Origin: Lactarius indigo
Lineage: Eukaryota; Basidiomycota; Agaricomycetes; Russulales; Russulaceae
NCBI GenBank assembly: GCA_025766275.1
Contig: JAFKAC010000159.1
Span: 1-64,000 of the forward strand
Direction of reading: 5' to 3'
Length of the DNA: 64,000 nucleotides
Shown: positions 23,042 to 35,572 of the stretch, one piece after another
Numbering within the stretch: position 1 is the first letter of the stretch
Layout of the letters: each line of letters starts with the position of its first letter
The notes under the pieces: model-generated
Seen by the model: only the letters and a program-made list of their open reading frames with translations
Database searches by the model: none
Told to the model about the DNA's origin: nothing
Made by a program: the position numbers and the translations under genes

Positions 23042-23881
23042 GTGCCTCCTTCCATTCCATTTACTTTCAACTTATCTGAAGAACAAAGGCTCGTGCGAGC
23101 CCGAGTTAACTTCGAGTCCCACAGGCAGCGGCAACTTGACCGCTACTACCCCGTCACTTCCACTTACGACCTCATCGATAACCCCCGTCTTGACTGTTGG
23201 ACAGAACCCCCTACCGCCTTACGAACCCTTATCAACCTCTTTGACTTTGGAGAAGTCATCCCTGAAAGGGTTTACCACGAGTTTATTGACGATCTTTCTG
23301 AAGTTGTCAAGGCTGCTGACGAACAACTCCTTTATTGGCACCTTTCGAACTCCGTCTCCGCCACCAACCATCCAACAGACCAACTCCTAGTGTGGGCCAA
23401 GAGTGACTATCTTTGGATTGTCCACATTCCCCCTCGTCGCGACCACTATATCCAGCAATTAGAAGACGGTTTCTCTCTTCATTTTGTTGACCGACTCCGC
23501 CTCACGTACCAGGAAATACAGATTTCCTTCCAAGAACTCCGAGTGGTCATTCACCCCGACTCTGCCCCCCGTTTAGTCATCTCTGATAGTTCGGAGTTCA
23601 CGTACTCCTTCGCCACCTCTGTGTGGGAAACTACCTTGACCAACCCTGACCGGAACCTTGTCAACCCGAGTATCTGGCATTACCCCCCTTCTACCTCTGA
23701 CGACCCAGAGTTAGTGTCAATTCTCAACGCTAGAGAAACTTTCCGGACTCCACCCCTGCTCCGCCAAATTACAGATCGGCTTCCCCCTAGTTCCCCTGAA
23801 ACTGAAGACGAATCTTCAGACTCCGACGTCTCCCTGCATAACGGAGATACCAACCAGCCGCCTAGTCCTAACGACGGTTGA
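23042..23881 (+). CDS. Element B ORF x2, unknown protein
   Basis: Intact frame of about 280 codons, GTG at 23042, TGA stop at 23879-23881. Mostly folded-looking, mixed helical and strand sequence with many Arg, Asp and Tyr (ARVNFESHRQRQLDRYYP), then an acidic Ser/Asp tail (SSDSDVSLHNGD). The 107-nt gap after x1 holds two similar short phrases around TTTAAGTGC. No known motif seen. It may be produced by reinitiation or from a spliced RNA. Function unknown. Confidence 0.55.
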   Translation: MPPSIPFTFNLSEEQRLVRARVNFESHRQRQLDRYYPVTSTYDLIDNPRLDCWTEPPTALRTLINLFDFGEVIPERVYHEFIDDLSEVVKAADEQLLYWHLSNSVSATNHPTDQLLVWAKSDYLWIVHIPPRRDHYIQQLEDGFSLHFVDRLRLTYQEIQISFQELRVVIHPDSAPRLVISDSSEFTYSFATSVWETTLTNPDRNLVNPSIWHYPPSTSDDPELVSILNARETFRTPPLLRQITDRLPPSSPETEDESSDSDVSLHNGDTNQPPSPNDG

Positions 23882-24061
23882 GGACCAACTCTGACCTCCA
23901 GCCCCTGTTGGTGCTCTCAAGAAGTCTGCACCTGCAGTTATCGTCCCGACACCCCCCCGACACCCCCCGACGTAGTGTTGTGGTCCCCTGGAGTTAACTA
24001 TCTACCTTATAGAGAAAAGGACTAGATAGTATAGATTGTTGAGATAAATTTTACGAGTGTA

Positions 24062-24757
24062 AAATTTGACAATTTCCCGAGTCAAACCCTGGATCCAATT
24101 CATTGGGCAATTAACCTGGCATCCTCACACGCCGCCCAAAGAAGAACTCATCGTCGCTTCCAAGTGGACGATCGGCCCATAGCCTCTACCCCTAGTACCC
24201 CTGTTACCCCAAGAAGGACCCCAAGAACTCGTCGAGCTACCTATACCCAGATTCCCCTTCCGAGTATTAACCAAGCCGGTCCGAGCGAACCGGTGTACCC
24301 CAGTATCCAAGCAACCCCGACTGCAAGGCAGCATTCCACGAGCAGCGACGAAGCTCAATATCTCGAGACCCAGCCCCGAGAAATCCATTGTCACCTCCCC
24401 GAGGCTATCCTAGTAACCAAGAGCCTACCAACCCGAACCCCCTGAGAACTTGACGTGTTCAGAAGGCATTGCTCCCTGTTGTACCAAAACCGGCACAATC
24501 TTGAAACTCTGTACTTTTCCCAGCCGCTTACACGCATAAGCGAGATTTCGACAAGCCCCTTGTATTTCCAAGACTTCTTGTGGAGAAGTAAGACAACCCT
24601 GACCCACTTTGGTATTTGGGAAGAATACCATTGGATCCACCATTCACAAAGACCCCATCGCCCGGATAGAGCTATCCTCCTCCCTGCGTACAAAGTCTAC
24701 TACCCCTGGAACCTGGACAGTTGGACTGTCACCCGCCTCACCAGAAGAGGTGAATGA
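24062..24757 (+). pseudogene. Element B ORF x3, unknown protein, overlaps gag start
   Basis: Open frame from about 24062, interrupted by one TGA at 24443-24445 (probably CGA before), ending at the TGA at 24755-24757, which overlaps the gag ATG (ATGA at 24754-24757). The N-terminal half is basic and Arg/Thr/Pro-rich (RRTPRTRRATYTQIPLP); the C-terminal half has many Trp, Tyr and His. No known domain recognised. Between x2 and x3 (23882-24061) I see no gene. Confidence 0.5.
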
Positions 24758-26358
24758 GCACACAACGACCTCTTACGGAACAAGAGAAAGCCTGCATCCC
24801 TGTATATTTCCACGACGCCTTCTTCTCCGACAACGACAACCTTTATCACGCTCAGTGGGAAGGACAGGACATCACTAGCCCCACTGGAAAACATCCCTGG
24901 ACAAAGGTTGAAACCCAAGAACGCATATTATTTGAAGATCTCAAAAGAACTTACCCAGACATCGACAAGGTTGAGGACCTTGATTACGACACATTACACG
25001 GCACCTATTGCGGAAAAGTAGTCCGCTGGAACTTCGTCAAAGAGCTTTGGACGTACAACAACAATCGAAAAGTTCGATTTTCTGACTCGGAAGAGCCACC
25101 CGAGAGCAAAGAATTCGCAACCCCGACTAAAGACAAATCCCCCGACTCTGACAGTGACGTAGCTGAAGTTTCCCAGATCTTAGAAAGTACCACTAAGACC
25201 CTTTCCGGCTTACTTTCCCAAGTAACCTCCTGACCATCTTCCCCTCGAGTTTCCCCAAGTACCCCTGGTCCAAGTCGTCTGCCATTCCCAACTCCCCCTC
25301 CTCGACTCCCATCGCCACCCGTCACTGTTAGTGTAACAGTTTCCCCAAGAACCTCCGTACCCCCTGCATCTGTTCCCCCTCCAAGTACAACCATGGCAGC
25401 ACCTGCTCCCGCAAAGATCCTTGGAGCAGCACCTGAACCCTTCGACGGAAAGCCCGATAAAGCAGAAGCTTTCTGGAATAATTTGGCAAATTATTTCCAC
25501 CTGAATAGTTCCATCTTCGACACCGATGATAAGAAGATTTCCATGGCCCTTACCTATTTTAAGGTGGGCACCTCTGCGGGCGAGTGGGCCCAGGATAGGC
25601 AGAAGAAAGCCTTAAACCCGACCGGTGGAGCCGCCATTACCTTCGGAACATGGGCAACGTTCAAATCCGACTTTAACAAACACTTCGTTCCTGCCCATAC
25701 GGCTATGGAAGCCACAAACAAGATGTATACCATGAAAATGGGCACTCGTCCGTTCAACGAGTGGTTCCAAGAATGGTCCACCCATGCCCAACAAAGTGGA
25801 GCGAACGAGCAAACAAAGATGTATGCTTTCCGACAAGCAATTCTGACCACCTTGAACATGAAGTTGCTTGGCATATCACCCTTGCCCACAACCTTCGACG
25901 ACCTTGTAGAGAAAGCGAGGGAGTTTGACCGCGTCTATCGAGTTTACACAGGTCACGCTATCAACCAGTACAACAAAACCCAGAAACCTGCTTCAGGCCG
26001 AGCGGTCCTGATGGAAGACGACAGCATTAACGTCAATGCTTCTTCATCCCATCCGAGTAAATCCCGTGGAAGGCTCACAAAGGAAGAGTGCGACCACTGA
26101 TTCAAGAACAAACTCTGTCTCTACTGTGGCAAGCCAGGCCACATTCTCAAGGAATGCCTATCAAAGACAATGGCAATGAAGGCCAAAAGAGGCCAATCTG
26201 ACAACAACGTTAGGGCACGAGGTGCCTTTGTTGATGAAGATGGTCAGGAGGAAGTACCTGCTGACCACCCCGCAAGTATAGGGGCAATGTATCGAGAGAT
26301 ACTACCTTACGACCTGGATGCGCGTCCACGTTCGGTGCCTATTAATGAGGATTTTTAG
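24754..26358 (+). pseudogene. Element B Gag (two in-frame TGA)
   Basis: ATG at 24754, stop TAG at 26356-26358. An N-terminal region with acidic linker, a Pro/Ser-rich hinge (25234-25390), then the capsid fold typical of gypsy Gag (FDGKPDKAEAFWNNLANYF, FNEWFQEWSTHAQQSG) and one CCHC knuckle, CLYCGKPGHILKEC, near 26120. TGA codons at 25231-25233 and 26098-26100 interrupt it; the second is where Arg would be expected before the knuckle. The last codons GAT TTT TAG hold the slip site into Pol. Confidence 0.9.
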
Positions 26359-26389
26359 GCTCTTCCATCACAGCACTGTCGATTGGAAG
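26349..26389 (+). promoter_or_regulatory. Element B gag-pol -1 frameshift site and stem-loop
   Basis: Gag frame GAG GAT TTT TAG; heptamer G_GAT_TTT at 26349-26355 directly before the stop. The -1 frame opens into Pol. A stem CTTCCA (26362-26367) / TGGAAG (26384-26389) follows after a 6-nt spacer, the usual geometry of a -1 frameshift signal. Confidence 0.78.
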
Positions 26390-29300
26390 TATTCGTGCCA
26401 GTAGCGTTGTACACGGCCTTTCCCTACTAGAGACGCTCGGAGCCGAGCCTGTACCTGTAGAGACGATTCGGAATAGGAGAGCTCCTTCAATCATCCTCAA
26501 GGTGACACTAGTAGGAAAGAAGTCTGGCAGAGAAATCAGTGCCCGCGCCCTGTTGGACAGTGGTGCGGAGGGCATCATCGTGGATGATGGGTTTGCGCGT
26601 GCAAACGGGCTCACAATGAGAACACTAATCCGACCTTTACCAGTTAGAAACGTGGATGGGTCACCCAATAAGATGGGTTCGGTCAAGTACACCACGATCC
26701 AGAGATTATGGATCAGAACAGCAGAAGACGCTTATCATGACGAAACAGTAGAGCTATATGCCACCACCCTTGGGGAGCACGATATAATCCTAGGAACCGA
26801 TTGGCTCCAAGCACATAACCCGGAAATTGATTGGCATCAACCCAAGATAGCATTTACAAGATGCCCGAAAACCTGTACCCTGTCAACAACGAGTGTTGTT
26901 ATTTCTTCCCGAGTCCCTCAAATGAGGAATACTACAATAAACATCCTAGAGTTAGGACCTGAAGACGCAACAAGAGCTTGCCTCCCGACTATCGAAGAGA
27001 TAGAACCTGTCGAACGAGCGTTCACCCAAGAAGCCTACGAACCCTGGCTGTGGAGTCACAGTTTCTGCAAGTACGATCACCTCGCAATCCGAGCAAAAAT
27101 CACTACGAGTACCAAGATAGCTGCAAAGACCACACCTAAACCTTCCTCCGAGCACATCCCGAGTCATTTCCAACGATACACCTGAGTTTTTAGTGAGAAC
27201 GCCTCTCACCGTTTACCTGAGCACCAACCCTGGGATCATGCAATTGATCTGAAACCTGGAGCCACGATGAAGAACTGTGGCATCTACCGACTCACGCCTA
27301 AAGAGGCTGACGCACTCAAGGAGTACATTTCTGAGCACCTGCGAAAAGGTTACATCCAACCATCCAAGTCCCCCATGGCCTCTCCTTTCTTCTTTGTGGA
27401 CAAGAAGGATGGGAAACTCCGACCGGTACAAGACTACCGGGCTTTGAACGACATCACGATCAAAAACACGGCGCCCCTACCCCTCATTCCCGAGTTGATC
27501 AACAAACTTCACAACGCGCGTTACTTTACCAAGTTAGATATTCGTTGGGGGTACAACAATATCCGCATCCGAGAAGGCGATGAACACAAGGCAGCCTTCA
27601 AAACCTCCTTAGGTCTTTTCGAGCCAACCGTAATGACATTCGGTCTCTGCAACGCCCCAGCAACGTTTCAAACGTTCATGAATCAAGTTTTTGAGTCTCT
27701 GGTCGATGGTGGACATGTAGTAGTCTACCTGGACGACATCCTGATCTTTACGGAAGATATCTCCTCCCTTACAGCGTTGACACACGACGTGCTTCAACGG
27801 CTGGAAAGTCATGACCTCTATCTGAAACCCGAGAAGTGCGTGTTTGCACAAACCTCTGTTGAATACCTTGGCATCGTTATTTCCAATGGCCAAGTATCCA
27901 TGGATCCGGCAAAGGTTGCCGGAATTACCGAGTGGCCCACTCCGCATACAGTCAAACAAGTCCAAGCCTTCCTAGGCTTCTGTAACTTTTACCGGCGATT
28001 TATCAAAGATTATTCTACCATTGCCCGACCACTCTTCGATCTAACCAAGAAAGATGTACCTTTTTCTTGGGGCACCCCAGCGGAAAGTGCTTTCCGCGCC
28101 CTGATTAAATGCTTCACGGAAGCTCCTGTCCTAGCCCTTCCTGACCATTCCAAGCCCTTCCGACTCATCACTGACGCCAGCGACTTCGCCACAGGCGCAG
28201 TCCTTGAACAACCTGATGCTCTGCACCAATGGCACCCCGTTGCTTTTCTATCAAAATCTCTCCTTCCTGCCGAACGACATTATGAGATTTGCGATAAAGA
28301 ACTTTTGGCCATTATTCATGCCCTCCATGCCTTCCAACACTACCTCGAGGGACGTAGTGACTCCACCGAAATCTGATCCGACCACAATAACCTGGCCTAC
28401 TTCATGACGAAGCAGAAACTTTCCCGTCGACAAGCGCGGTGGGCGCTTTTCCTGTCTCATTTCCAGTTCATCATCATCCACAAGCCTGGTGTTCAGAACA
28501 AGTCTGATGCACTGTCCCGGCATCCAGACCATAAAAAGGGGATAGCAGATGAAGATGAAAAATGAGTGCTCCTGGATACAAAATTTTTCTCGGTCAATGC
28601 AGTACAAAGAACTGCAATTACCATTCACGGCAATAATACTCTTCGACAACGCATCCGAGACACACACACCTACGACAAAGAAGTCAGCACAGCCCTAGAA
28701 ACCCTCTTGAAGAATGGCCCCCGTTCCTTAACCAAGGGGCTAGAAGAGTGGAACTTAGAAGATGGAGTCATCTTATTCCGAGGACAAGTTTACATACCCA
28801 AAGACGACAACTTACGAAGAGACATCGTAACTCAGTATCACGACCACATCGCCACAGGACACCCAGGGCGATGGAAGACTTATGAACTCCTTTCCCGAGA
28901 CTTTTGGTGGCCAGGGATGTCGACGTTCGTCAAAGAATATGTCGATGGATGTGCCACCTGCCAATCCACGAAGATCAAACCACGAACCCAAGTACCTCTG
29001 CAACCCAATGCTATTCCCGAAGAAATCTGGGGAACCATTACAATGAACTTCATCACTGACCTTCCCCCCTCCCACAACCACGACTCGTTGTTCGTAGTCG
29101 TTGACCGACTCAGTAAAGCAGTAGTCATTTCCCCGTGTAACAAGACCATCACAGCAGACGAAACTGCTCGACTTTACCTGGAAAACATCTGGAGACGTAC
29201 CGGCCTACCCCGACAAGTTATTTCCGACAGAGGCCCTCAATTTGCATCAAAAGTAATGCAAGAAATCTGGAATAAATTAGGAGTCAAATCTACCCTGTCC

Positions 29301-30125
29301 ACGGCTTTCCATCCGCAAACAGATGGAGAAACCGAACGCGTAAATCAAGAACTCGAACAGTACCTCCATGTCTTCTGCAACTTCCAACAAGACAACTGGG
29401 TAGATCTGATCCCATTTATGGAGTTTGCGCACAACGCACGGCAGCACAGCGCAACTCACAAGTCACCCTTTGAAGTGTGGTATGGGTACAATCCGGAGTT
29501 CATTCCCCCTATCCACTTCAAAAGCAAGATACCTGCAGCCAAAGAAAGACTAGATGCGTTGAACCGAATCCGCTCTGAAGTCACTGCAGCCCTCAAGGTT
29601 GCTGCAGAAGTAATGAGAAATTCCAAGTCAACCACGACCTCTCACAAGTTCAACGAAGGTGATCTAGTCTGGCTGGAAGGAACTAATATCCACACTACCC
29701 ACCCCAAAGCTAAACTCGCCCCCCGACGCCATGGTCCCTTTAAAGTCCTATCTTCCTGGGGAGTTAACTGCAAACTCCAACTTCCAAAGACATGGCGAAT
29801 TCACCCAGTCTTCCATAATTCCTTGATCTCCCCATACAAAGAAAACACTGCGCACGGCCCTAACTTTACCCGACCACCCCCCGAAATTGTCCAAGGGGAA
29901 GATGAACACTATGAAGTCGAAAGAGTCCTGCAGTCAAAGGTATCGCCCAACAAGAAAGGCGTACTTTACTTGATCAAATGGAAGGGGTATCCTGACTCCA
30001 AGAATTCCTGGCTCCCTGCCTCCCAAATGTTCCATGCCCAAGAGCTTGTCCAGCGTTTCCACAAGGACAACCCCTCCGCCCCTCGACCAAAGAACATCAG
30101 TGCTCGTGGAATAGCACGACGCTAA
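26349..30125 (+). pseudogene. Element B Pol: protease, RT, RNase H, integrase, chromodomain
   Basis: Protease (ALLDSGAEGIIVDDGF, 26550), RT (KLDIRWGYNNIRI, VVYLDDILIF near 27730), RNase H (LITDASDFATGAVL, CDKELLAIIHAL), integrase (Cys-His finger ending CATCQ; ISDRGPQFAS; later Glu in HPQTDGETERVNQ), chromodomain (YEVERVLQSK, LYLIKWKGYPDSKNSWLP). It ends at a TAA at 30123-30125. TGA codons at 27183, 28374 and 28563 break it. The integrase motif reads TMNFITDLP where sister elements have DFI, so the first catalytic Asp is lost. No extra domain follows the chromodomain; the polypurine tract starts at once. Confidence 0.92.
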
Positions 30126-30136
30126 AAAGGGGATAC

Positions 30137-30835
30137 TGTCATGAACCTATAACCTGGTCATGACTCAAGGGGCGCTTAGGACCAGTCCGCGTCGGCCCGG
30201 TCTTATGTAATCACCTTCCTAAAGGGGAATTCCGAATCGGAGTTTGAAATCTGTTCTCAAACGGTCACATGATCAGTCACATGATCAGTCACGTGATCAG
30301 TCACGTCTCTCAAGTCATGTGTTGTGTACACGTGTACTAATCAACAGTTGATTGTTGATCAATCAACGAAGATAATCAACCAAGTCACCATCCCTCGGGG
30401 ATTCCCGCATTGACTGTGGAATCACGCCATCTTGACGCAAGATTGCGCCATTGACTGCGGCGCAGTCGTTCTATGTTTAAACCCCTTCTGATTGGACTCT
30501 ATTGTTAGATGTCTCTAGAATGTTCCATTGCGCAGTACTGCGCAGCACCCGTGGACAGGCCCTAAGCCTGCCCTAAACCTACGCACAGACCACCCCCTGT
30601 AGTATATAAGCTGGTGCAATTCTACGGACAGTCCCTCAGACTGTCCACTTGTGACATCCTCCCTCTTGCCTCACAGCTCCTCGAGTGCCCCGCTCTTCGC
30701 GCGCCACTACCTCTCTACTGAGCCAAGAGCGTATCTTGTGTTCTTCTGTCATCGAGCATCTCTTCTCCATACCCTCTCAGCCCCCAGTCTCTGCCTACGT
30801 TGTGACCCCCTGTCGAGTGACAGTGAGTCATCACA
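30137..30835 (+). repeat. Element B 3' LTR
   Basis: 699 bp; 12 differences from 20931-21629, 11 at CpG. One ancestral ACGGG appears as ATGGG in the 5' copy and ACAGG here, deamination on opposite strands. TATATAA at 30603-30609. Confidence 0.96.
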
Positions 30836-31524
30836 GGGGGCGTCAAGGAGATGCGGCCCAAGCGGGCTGCAGCATCCAACGCCATCACCCAAGCATGCAT
30901 GGCATCTTGAGGGAGCTCTACTGGGCCCGAGCTGCCCAAGCTGATCACAATGGGTGCCTCGTGCGTGGCACCCACAGCCGGGGTGGGCGGTGCAGAAAGG
31001 ACGGGAGAGGGAACCATGGCAACCAATTTGGCAACCGTGGCAGCCCCCGGTGAGGGGAGGCCGGCCAGGACATCCTCATCGTCACTGATATCCATGTCAG
31101 AGGGGGCACCACCCCTCAGACGCATGGCAGAGATGTATTCCATGATTTCACGCACATAAGGGCCATGTCGTGCAACATCACGGAGTTGGGTGGCATGGTG
31201 TGTGAATGTGTGTTCAATCATATTAATGACTGGTAAGGAAGGGGAGGTGCGGCAGAAGAACTCCTGAACCATGTCCAGGTTGCGTGCACGATGCAACCAG
31301 CAGGTGAGTTCCCAAGCATAGGGGTCACCAACCATATTGACCGTGTAGGCGCATTGAAGGGTCTCCTGTTGAGCAGAACGGGCAGTCTCAAAGTCCGCAA
31401 GCCAGTCAGAGAGCAGGGCCCACACTTGGTTCGAGAAAACGGTGTCAGGGGAAGGCGTGGGTGTGATAGCCTGCAGCCTAGCCAACTGTTCGAGGTAGGA
31501 AGGGTCGTCAGCGTGGTCCAGTGG
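30836..31524 (-). pseudogene. LINE1 ORF1, second block
   Basis: ORF1 between the C and B insertions, one open frame without stops. Matches LINE2 at 58965-59480 (VGDPYAWELTCWLHRARNL against VGDPTVWDLACWMHRVPG). This conserved region of about 130 residues is mostly helical; I do not recognise the fold. A Ser/Pro-rich linker follows. Confidence 0.88.
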
Positions 31525-32106
31525 TGTAACGCCACTACAGGGGCGTTAGGTACGACCTGCACCAAGTCAGTCAATCGATCGGTAGTACAGGCTCAGAGGC
31601 TTGACTTCAGAGAGAATGATGCACAAGGATCACAAGGACTCTAGTCACTTGGATCGTAGAGGAAGGCTAAGACACGAAGGCCTAGCAGGAGCGGGGATCG
31701 CAAGACAAAGGACATGTGGAGGTGTTCTGTGTTAGACGAGTGTAGTATTACACAAGAAGTCTAGTCTACCGTACAAGCTAGATAGGACTAGGTTTAAATA
31801 GATAACGACTAGTATGGCGACTACAAACAAATGGTGCCATCGCCGGTCTTGGAACAATGGATGAGACCTAACGAGAACAAGAGAACGTTGTACTGGGAAT
31901 AAAGGTGAATCACACGGGATCGCGTGTGATTGGGAGTGCAATGGAAACTAGCACATGTCGAACTTTATCAGAAGGGAACATCGATAAGTAGGGCGTGTGA
32001 TAGGAACCGGGGAATTGTAAAGTCTGCGTAGTCGTACAGGGCTCGTATAGTGTGGGAAAGGGAATAGTAACATGGGAAAGGAACGAGTCCAAGGAAAATC
32101 GTAACA
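31525..32106 (-). repeat. Element C 3' LTR
   Basis: 582 bp, partner of 39502-40083. A G-rich polypurine tract (GACGGGGGGTAA on the minus strand, 32118-32107) abuts its inner edge. Confidence 0.95.
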
Positions 32107-32140
32107 TTACCCCCCGTCTTGGTCTGAAGACGCCTCGACT

Positions 32141-33576
32141 TCAGGACTCTGGGTCGACAAGGTCGTAGATGTCGGTGTCGAGGTCATTCTCTGGCCACGG
32201 AGAGATGTCGAGTCGACAGTAGTGGGTTTTGAGGAAGAAAAGAGGGCCACGCTTCCCACACTTGCGGCACATCTCGTACTATGGGCATCGGATCTCATCG
32301 TGATTAGCGTTAGTGCGGAAACATCGCCCGCACCACCTTCCTTGAGTCTTGGCGGCGACTGTCGGAGGTTCCGGAACCGTGAAAGACATGGATGCCTTGG
32401 TGTTTACTGCCTGCCGAATACGTTCGTCTGCTTGGGAGGTGGTGATGACTTCTTCGACCATTCCTGTGCGTCGGAAGATACACCGATAGGATTGGTGCTC
32501 TTGACTTTGGCAATGTCGGCAGGCTGGCCTTGGTCTAGTGGGGCAGTCGCGTACGAGGTGATGGGAACTGCCACAATGATAGCAGCATCGTCGGTGAGGC
32601 TTGTCAGCGAGGTGGGGAAATTCTAGTGGTCCCCCGCCTCGTGGGGAGAAAGGGATGGCGTAGCACGAGTGTCGGAGTGGAGCCGGGAGTGCTGTCATCC
32701 ACACGTACTCGTTGCTAATGGTGGCTAGGGCCCCCACATACTGGAGCCGTCTTTTGGTGCTGGCCAGCATGAGGTCCACTGTAAGTCAGTCCGCCCATAA
32801 TTTGCGTGCGTCTTCCTCTAGTTTCTCACACTTCTTGTCAATTTCCTTGAGTGCGAGAAGTCCAGTACACAGCCAAGTGACCTCAGCTGTGAGACGAGGA
32901 GAGTTGAGCTTGATGAGGGTTTCGTCTAAGGCACAGGCACGAATGTCATGAGGGTTGAAGAACTGGAGTTGTTCAGCTGTGAAGGGGGGCGCCGAAACGT
33001 TGGGCCTAAGTGACGAGAAGTAGACCGATTCTCCGTAATGTGGCTGTCTAGCACCCATCGTTCCTACTACCTCGGTGAATCCCTTGCGATAGTAAATGTA
33101 CTTCGCAGTGTTGGATCCACCGTCAGGTAGCGGAATCTGTAGGGGGTAAAATTTCAAGGTACCTGGTGTGTTCGGGAAGAAAGGGGCATCGGGGTCGTCA
33201 GTGTCTTCGGGGGGGAGTCAGGTCGGTTGTAGTCAATGGGTGTGTGGACGCGGACGGGAGTAAAGGGTTCAAGTGGTGGTGGTGGGGTAGAGGGTGAAGA
33301 GGATGGTGGTGAGGGTACAGATGGTTCGGGTGGGGGAGTAGGTGAATATTGTCCCTCTTCTGGTGTCGATGGGGTGAGTTCTCCAGGTTCTCATTCTGGA
33401 GCTTGAGGTATCGTGGGGTCGGGGACGGTGATGGGCTGGGGAGACGGTGGCGGGGATAGTCGGGGTATGTTTGAGATGTCGATGGTGACAATCCCTCGTT
33501 CGAGGGCGGCTTCGAGTCGAGGGTTGTCGAGGATGTGAACGAGGGTGGTGTCGGAGATTGGTGTGTCGGTCATCAT
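32141..33576 (-). pseudogene. Element C ORF3: conserved domain plus Cys-His knuckles
   Basis: Starts ATGATG at 33576 shortly after the Pol TAA. A Pro-rich N-terminus (33570-33230), the conserved domain shared with A, D and F (KFYPLQIPLPDGG, GTMGARQPHYG), a helical stretch (LKEIDKKCEKLEEDARKLW), then several knuckles: CYHCGSSHHLVRDC, CRHCQSQEHQSYRC, CGRCFRTNANHDEIRC and CRKCGKRG. Breaks: TGA at 33391 and 32786, a one-base slip in a run of seven C near 33213, a TAG at 32279. The reading frame then goes on to a TGA at 32141-32143, where the acidic end matches the end of F. Probably an RNA-binding accessory; no signal peptide or membrane segment, so not an envelope. Confidence 0.8.
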
Positions 33577-35572
33577 AGGGTTGGGGAAATTATCGGGGTG
33601 GTCGAGCTTCCTTTTATGCTGTTCGTCCAGCCCCTTTGGCGGATGGGTATCGTCTATAGTAGTCCTTGATGGCGTCTGCGGCGTGGGTCATATTAGTTAC
33701 AGGTTCCCACATGTTGTCACTTGATGGGAATCCTTTCCACTTTACTAGGTAATGGAGTTTGCGCCCTCTTCCTCGTTCCTGGGCGTCTTCAATTCGCTCC
33801 ACTTCGTATTCCTCTTCCCCTTCGATAAGGTCAGGCAGAGGTCAGGAATAGTTTATGCTGTGCATCTCCATCTCCTTATATGGTGTGAGAAGGTTGGCAT
33901 GGAATACCGGGTGGATCTTCCATGATACTGGGAGTTCCAGTTCGTAAGAAACGTCTGATAGAACTCTTGTGATTTGGAATGGTCCGTATCTTTTGGGGGC
34001 AAGCTTGTTCGTGGGATAGAAGGTACGGAGATTCGTCCCTTCTAGCCATACTTGGTCTCCTTGCTGATAGGGTGTGAACCTCATTTTTCCCCGTTGGGCC
34101 ATGAGTCATTGCACATGATTGATACTATCTTGCGCGTGTTGTCTGAGTATCAACAGGTCTTCCAGTTGTTGGTCCACTGTTGGGCTATTTGACGGTTTGG
34201 GTGTCCATGTTGTCCACGGTTCCCATCCCATGATGAGCGAAAATGGGGAATGTTTGGTCTTGGCATTCGCCCATGCGTTGTGCGCGAATTGTGCCATTGG
34301 TAATAGCTCCGCCCAGTTATCCTGTCGAAGGTTACACCAGTGTCGTAAGTATTGTTCTAGCCACTGGTTAGTGCGTTCTGATTGTCCATCAGTTTGGGGA
34401 TGATACGCGGATGAAATATTTTGCTGTATCCCCAGGGTTTTGCACAGTTGTCTCATAAAGGTGGATGCAAATCCAGGGTCTCGATCGGATATGATCTTTC
34501 GGGGTAAGCCATAATGAGGGTACACATGTTGGAGATAAAGTTTGGCCACTCCTTCCGCCGTTATGGTTTCATTACAAGGCACGAATATTGCTGCCTTCAA
34601 ACAGTCGTGGTCAGTGATGGTGAGGATAGAGTCAAATCCGTTCGATTCCAGAAGTTTGACTATGAAGTCCATTGCCACTACCTCAAAGGGTTCGGCCAAT
34701 GGGTCTGTGGTGATGGGGAATAGGTGTGGCTTCTGTCGGTGGGAGTTGATTTTGTTACTTTGGCATATGGCGCATCCCTTGACGTATGCTTCCACATCCT
34801 TTCGCATGTTCGGCCACCAGAAGTCACGTCATACGAGTTCCAGGGTGTTTGCAATTCCTGGGTGTCCTGCGCTTAGAGTATCGTGGAAAAAGGTGATCAC
34901 CCCCCGCTTAAGGTCGTTGTTTCCCACGACAACGAGGGTGTCGCCTTTCCACCATAAGCCGTCGTGTTTTTTCAGGTTGTGGGGTTCGACCCATGGGAGT
35001 ACTGCGGATTCTTCCATGTTCTGTGCAATCTGAGTCCATATGTCCATGTCGTGCATGGATGTTTCAGTGACTCGTAGGAATACCTCTTCTGGTAGTACCG
35101 TAACATGGTCGTTATCCGTTGTTCCATCATTGTAATCTGGGCGTCTTGATAGGGAGTCTGCTTGGGTATTTTTGGTTCCAGGGATGTGTTTGAGTATGAA
35201 ATTATACTTAGAGAGTTCCTGGAATTCTCGTGCCACTCGCCGACTGATTTTTCGTGGTTCCTTCCAATATTGGAGGTTGGCGTGATCCGTGTGAATGGTT
35301 ATTAGATGGGGGGAACCGATAAGATATGTGCGCCACATTCGTAGGGCTTTGACGATAGCTAGTAATTCTCTGTCGTAAATGTCGTAGTTATGCTCTGCTC
35401 TGGTTAGTGATTCTGAATAGAATGCCACCGGGTGCAGCTTCTGATCTTCTCCCTTTTGATTTAATACCGCTCCTAGGGCGTAGCTTGAGGCATCGACCTC
35501 TATCTCTAAGGGTTGGTCTAATTTTGGGAATAAAAGTACAGGTTCGGAGCTGATTCGTTCTTTGATGATATC

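Larger units (their letters stand above)
20931..30835 (+). mobile_element. Element B: Ty3/gypsy with three ORFs upstream of gag
   Basis: Both LTRs are 699 bp (20931-21629 and 30137-30835), flanked by GGGGG duplications (20926-20930 and 30836-30840) in LINE1 ORF1. The LTRs differ at 12 sites, 11 of them at CpG. Internal order: primer-binding site, ORF x1, ORF x2, ORF x3, gag with zinc knuckle, -1 frameshift, pol (protease, RT, RNase H, integrase, chromodomain), polypurine tract AAAAAGGGGA just before the 3' LTR. No post-chromodomain domain. Five TGA codons in gag-pol and one in x3; the first catalytic Asp of integrase is Asn. Confidence 0.94.

Noticed and set aside
32141..33576. Element C ORF3 as an envelope gene.
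   Set aside because: No signal peptide, no transmembrane segment, no glycoprotein-like Cys pattern; instead Pro-rich sequence and CCHC knuckles.
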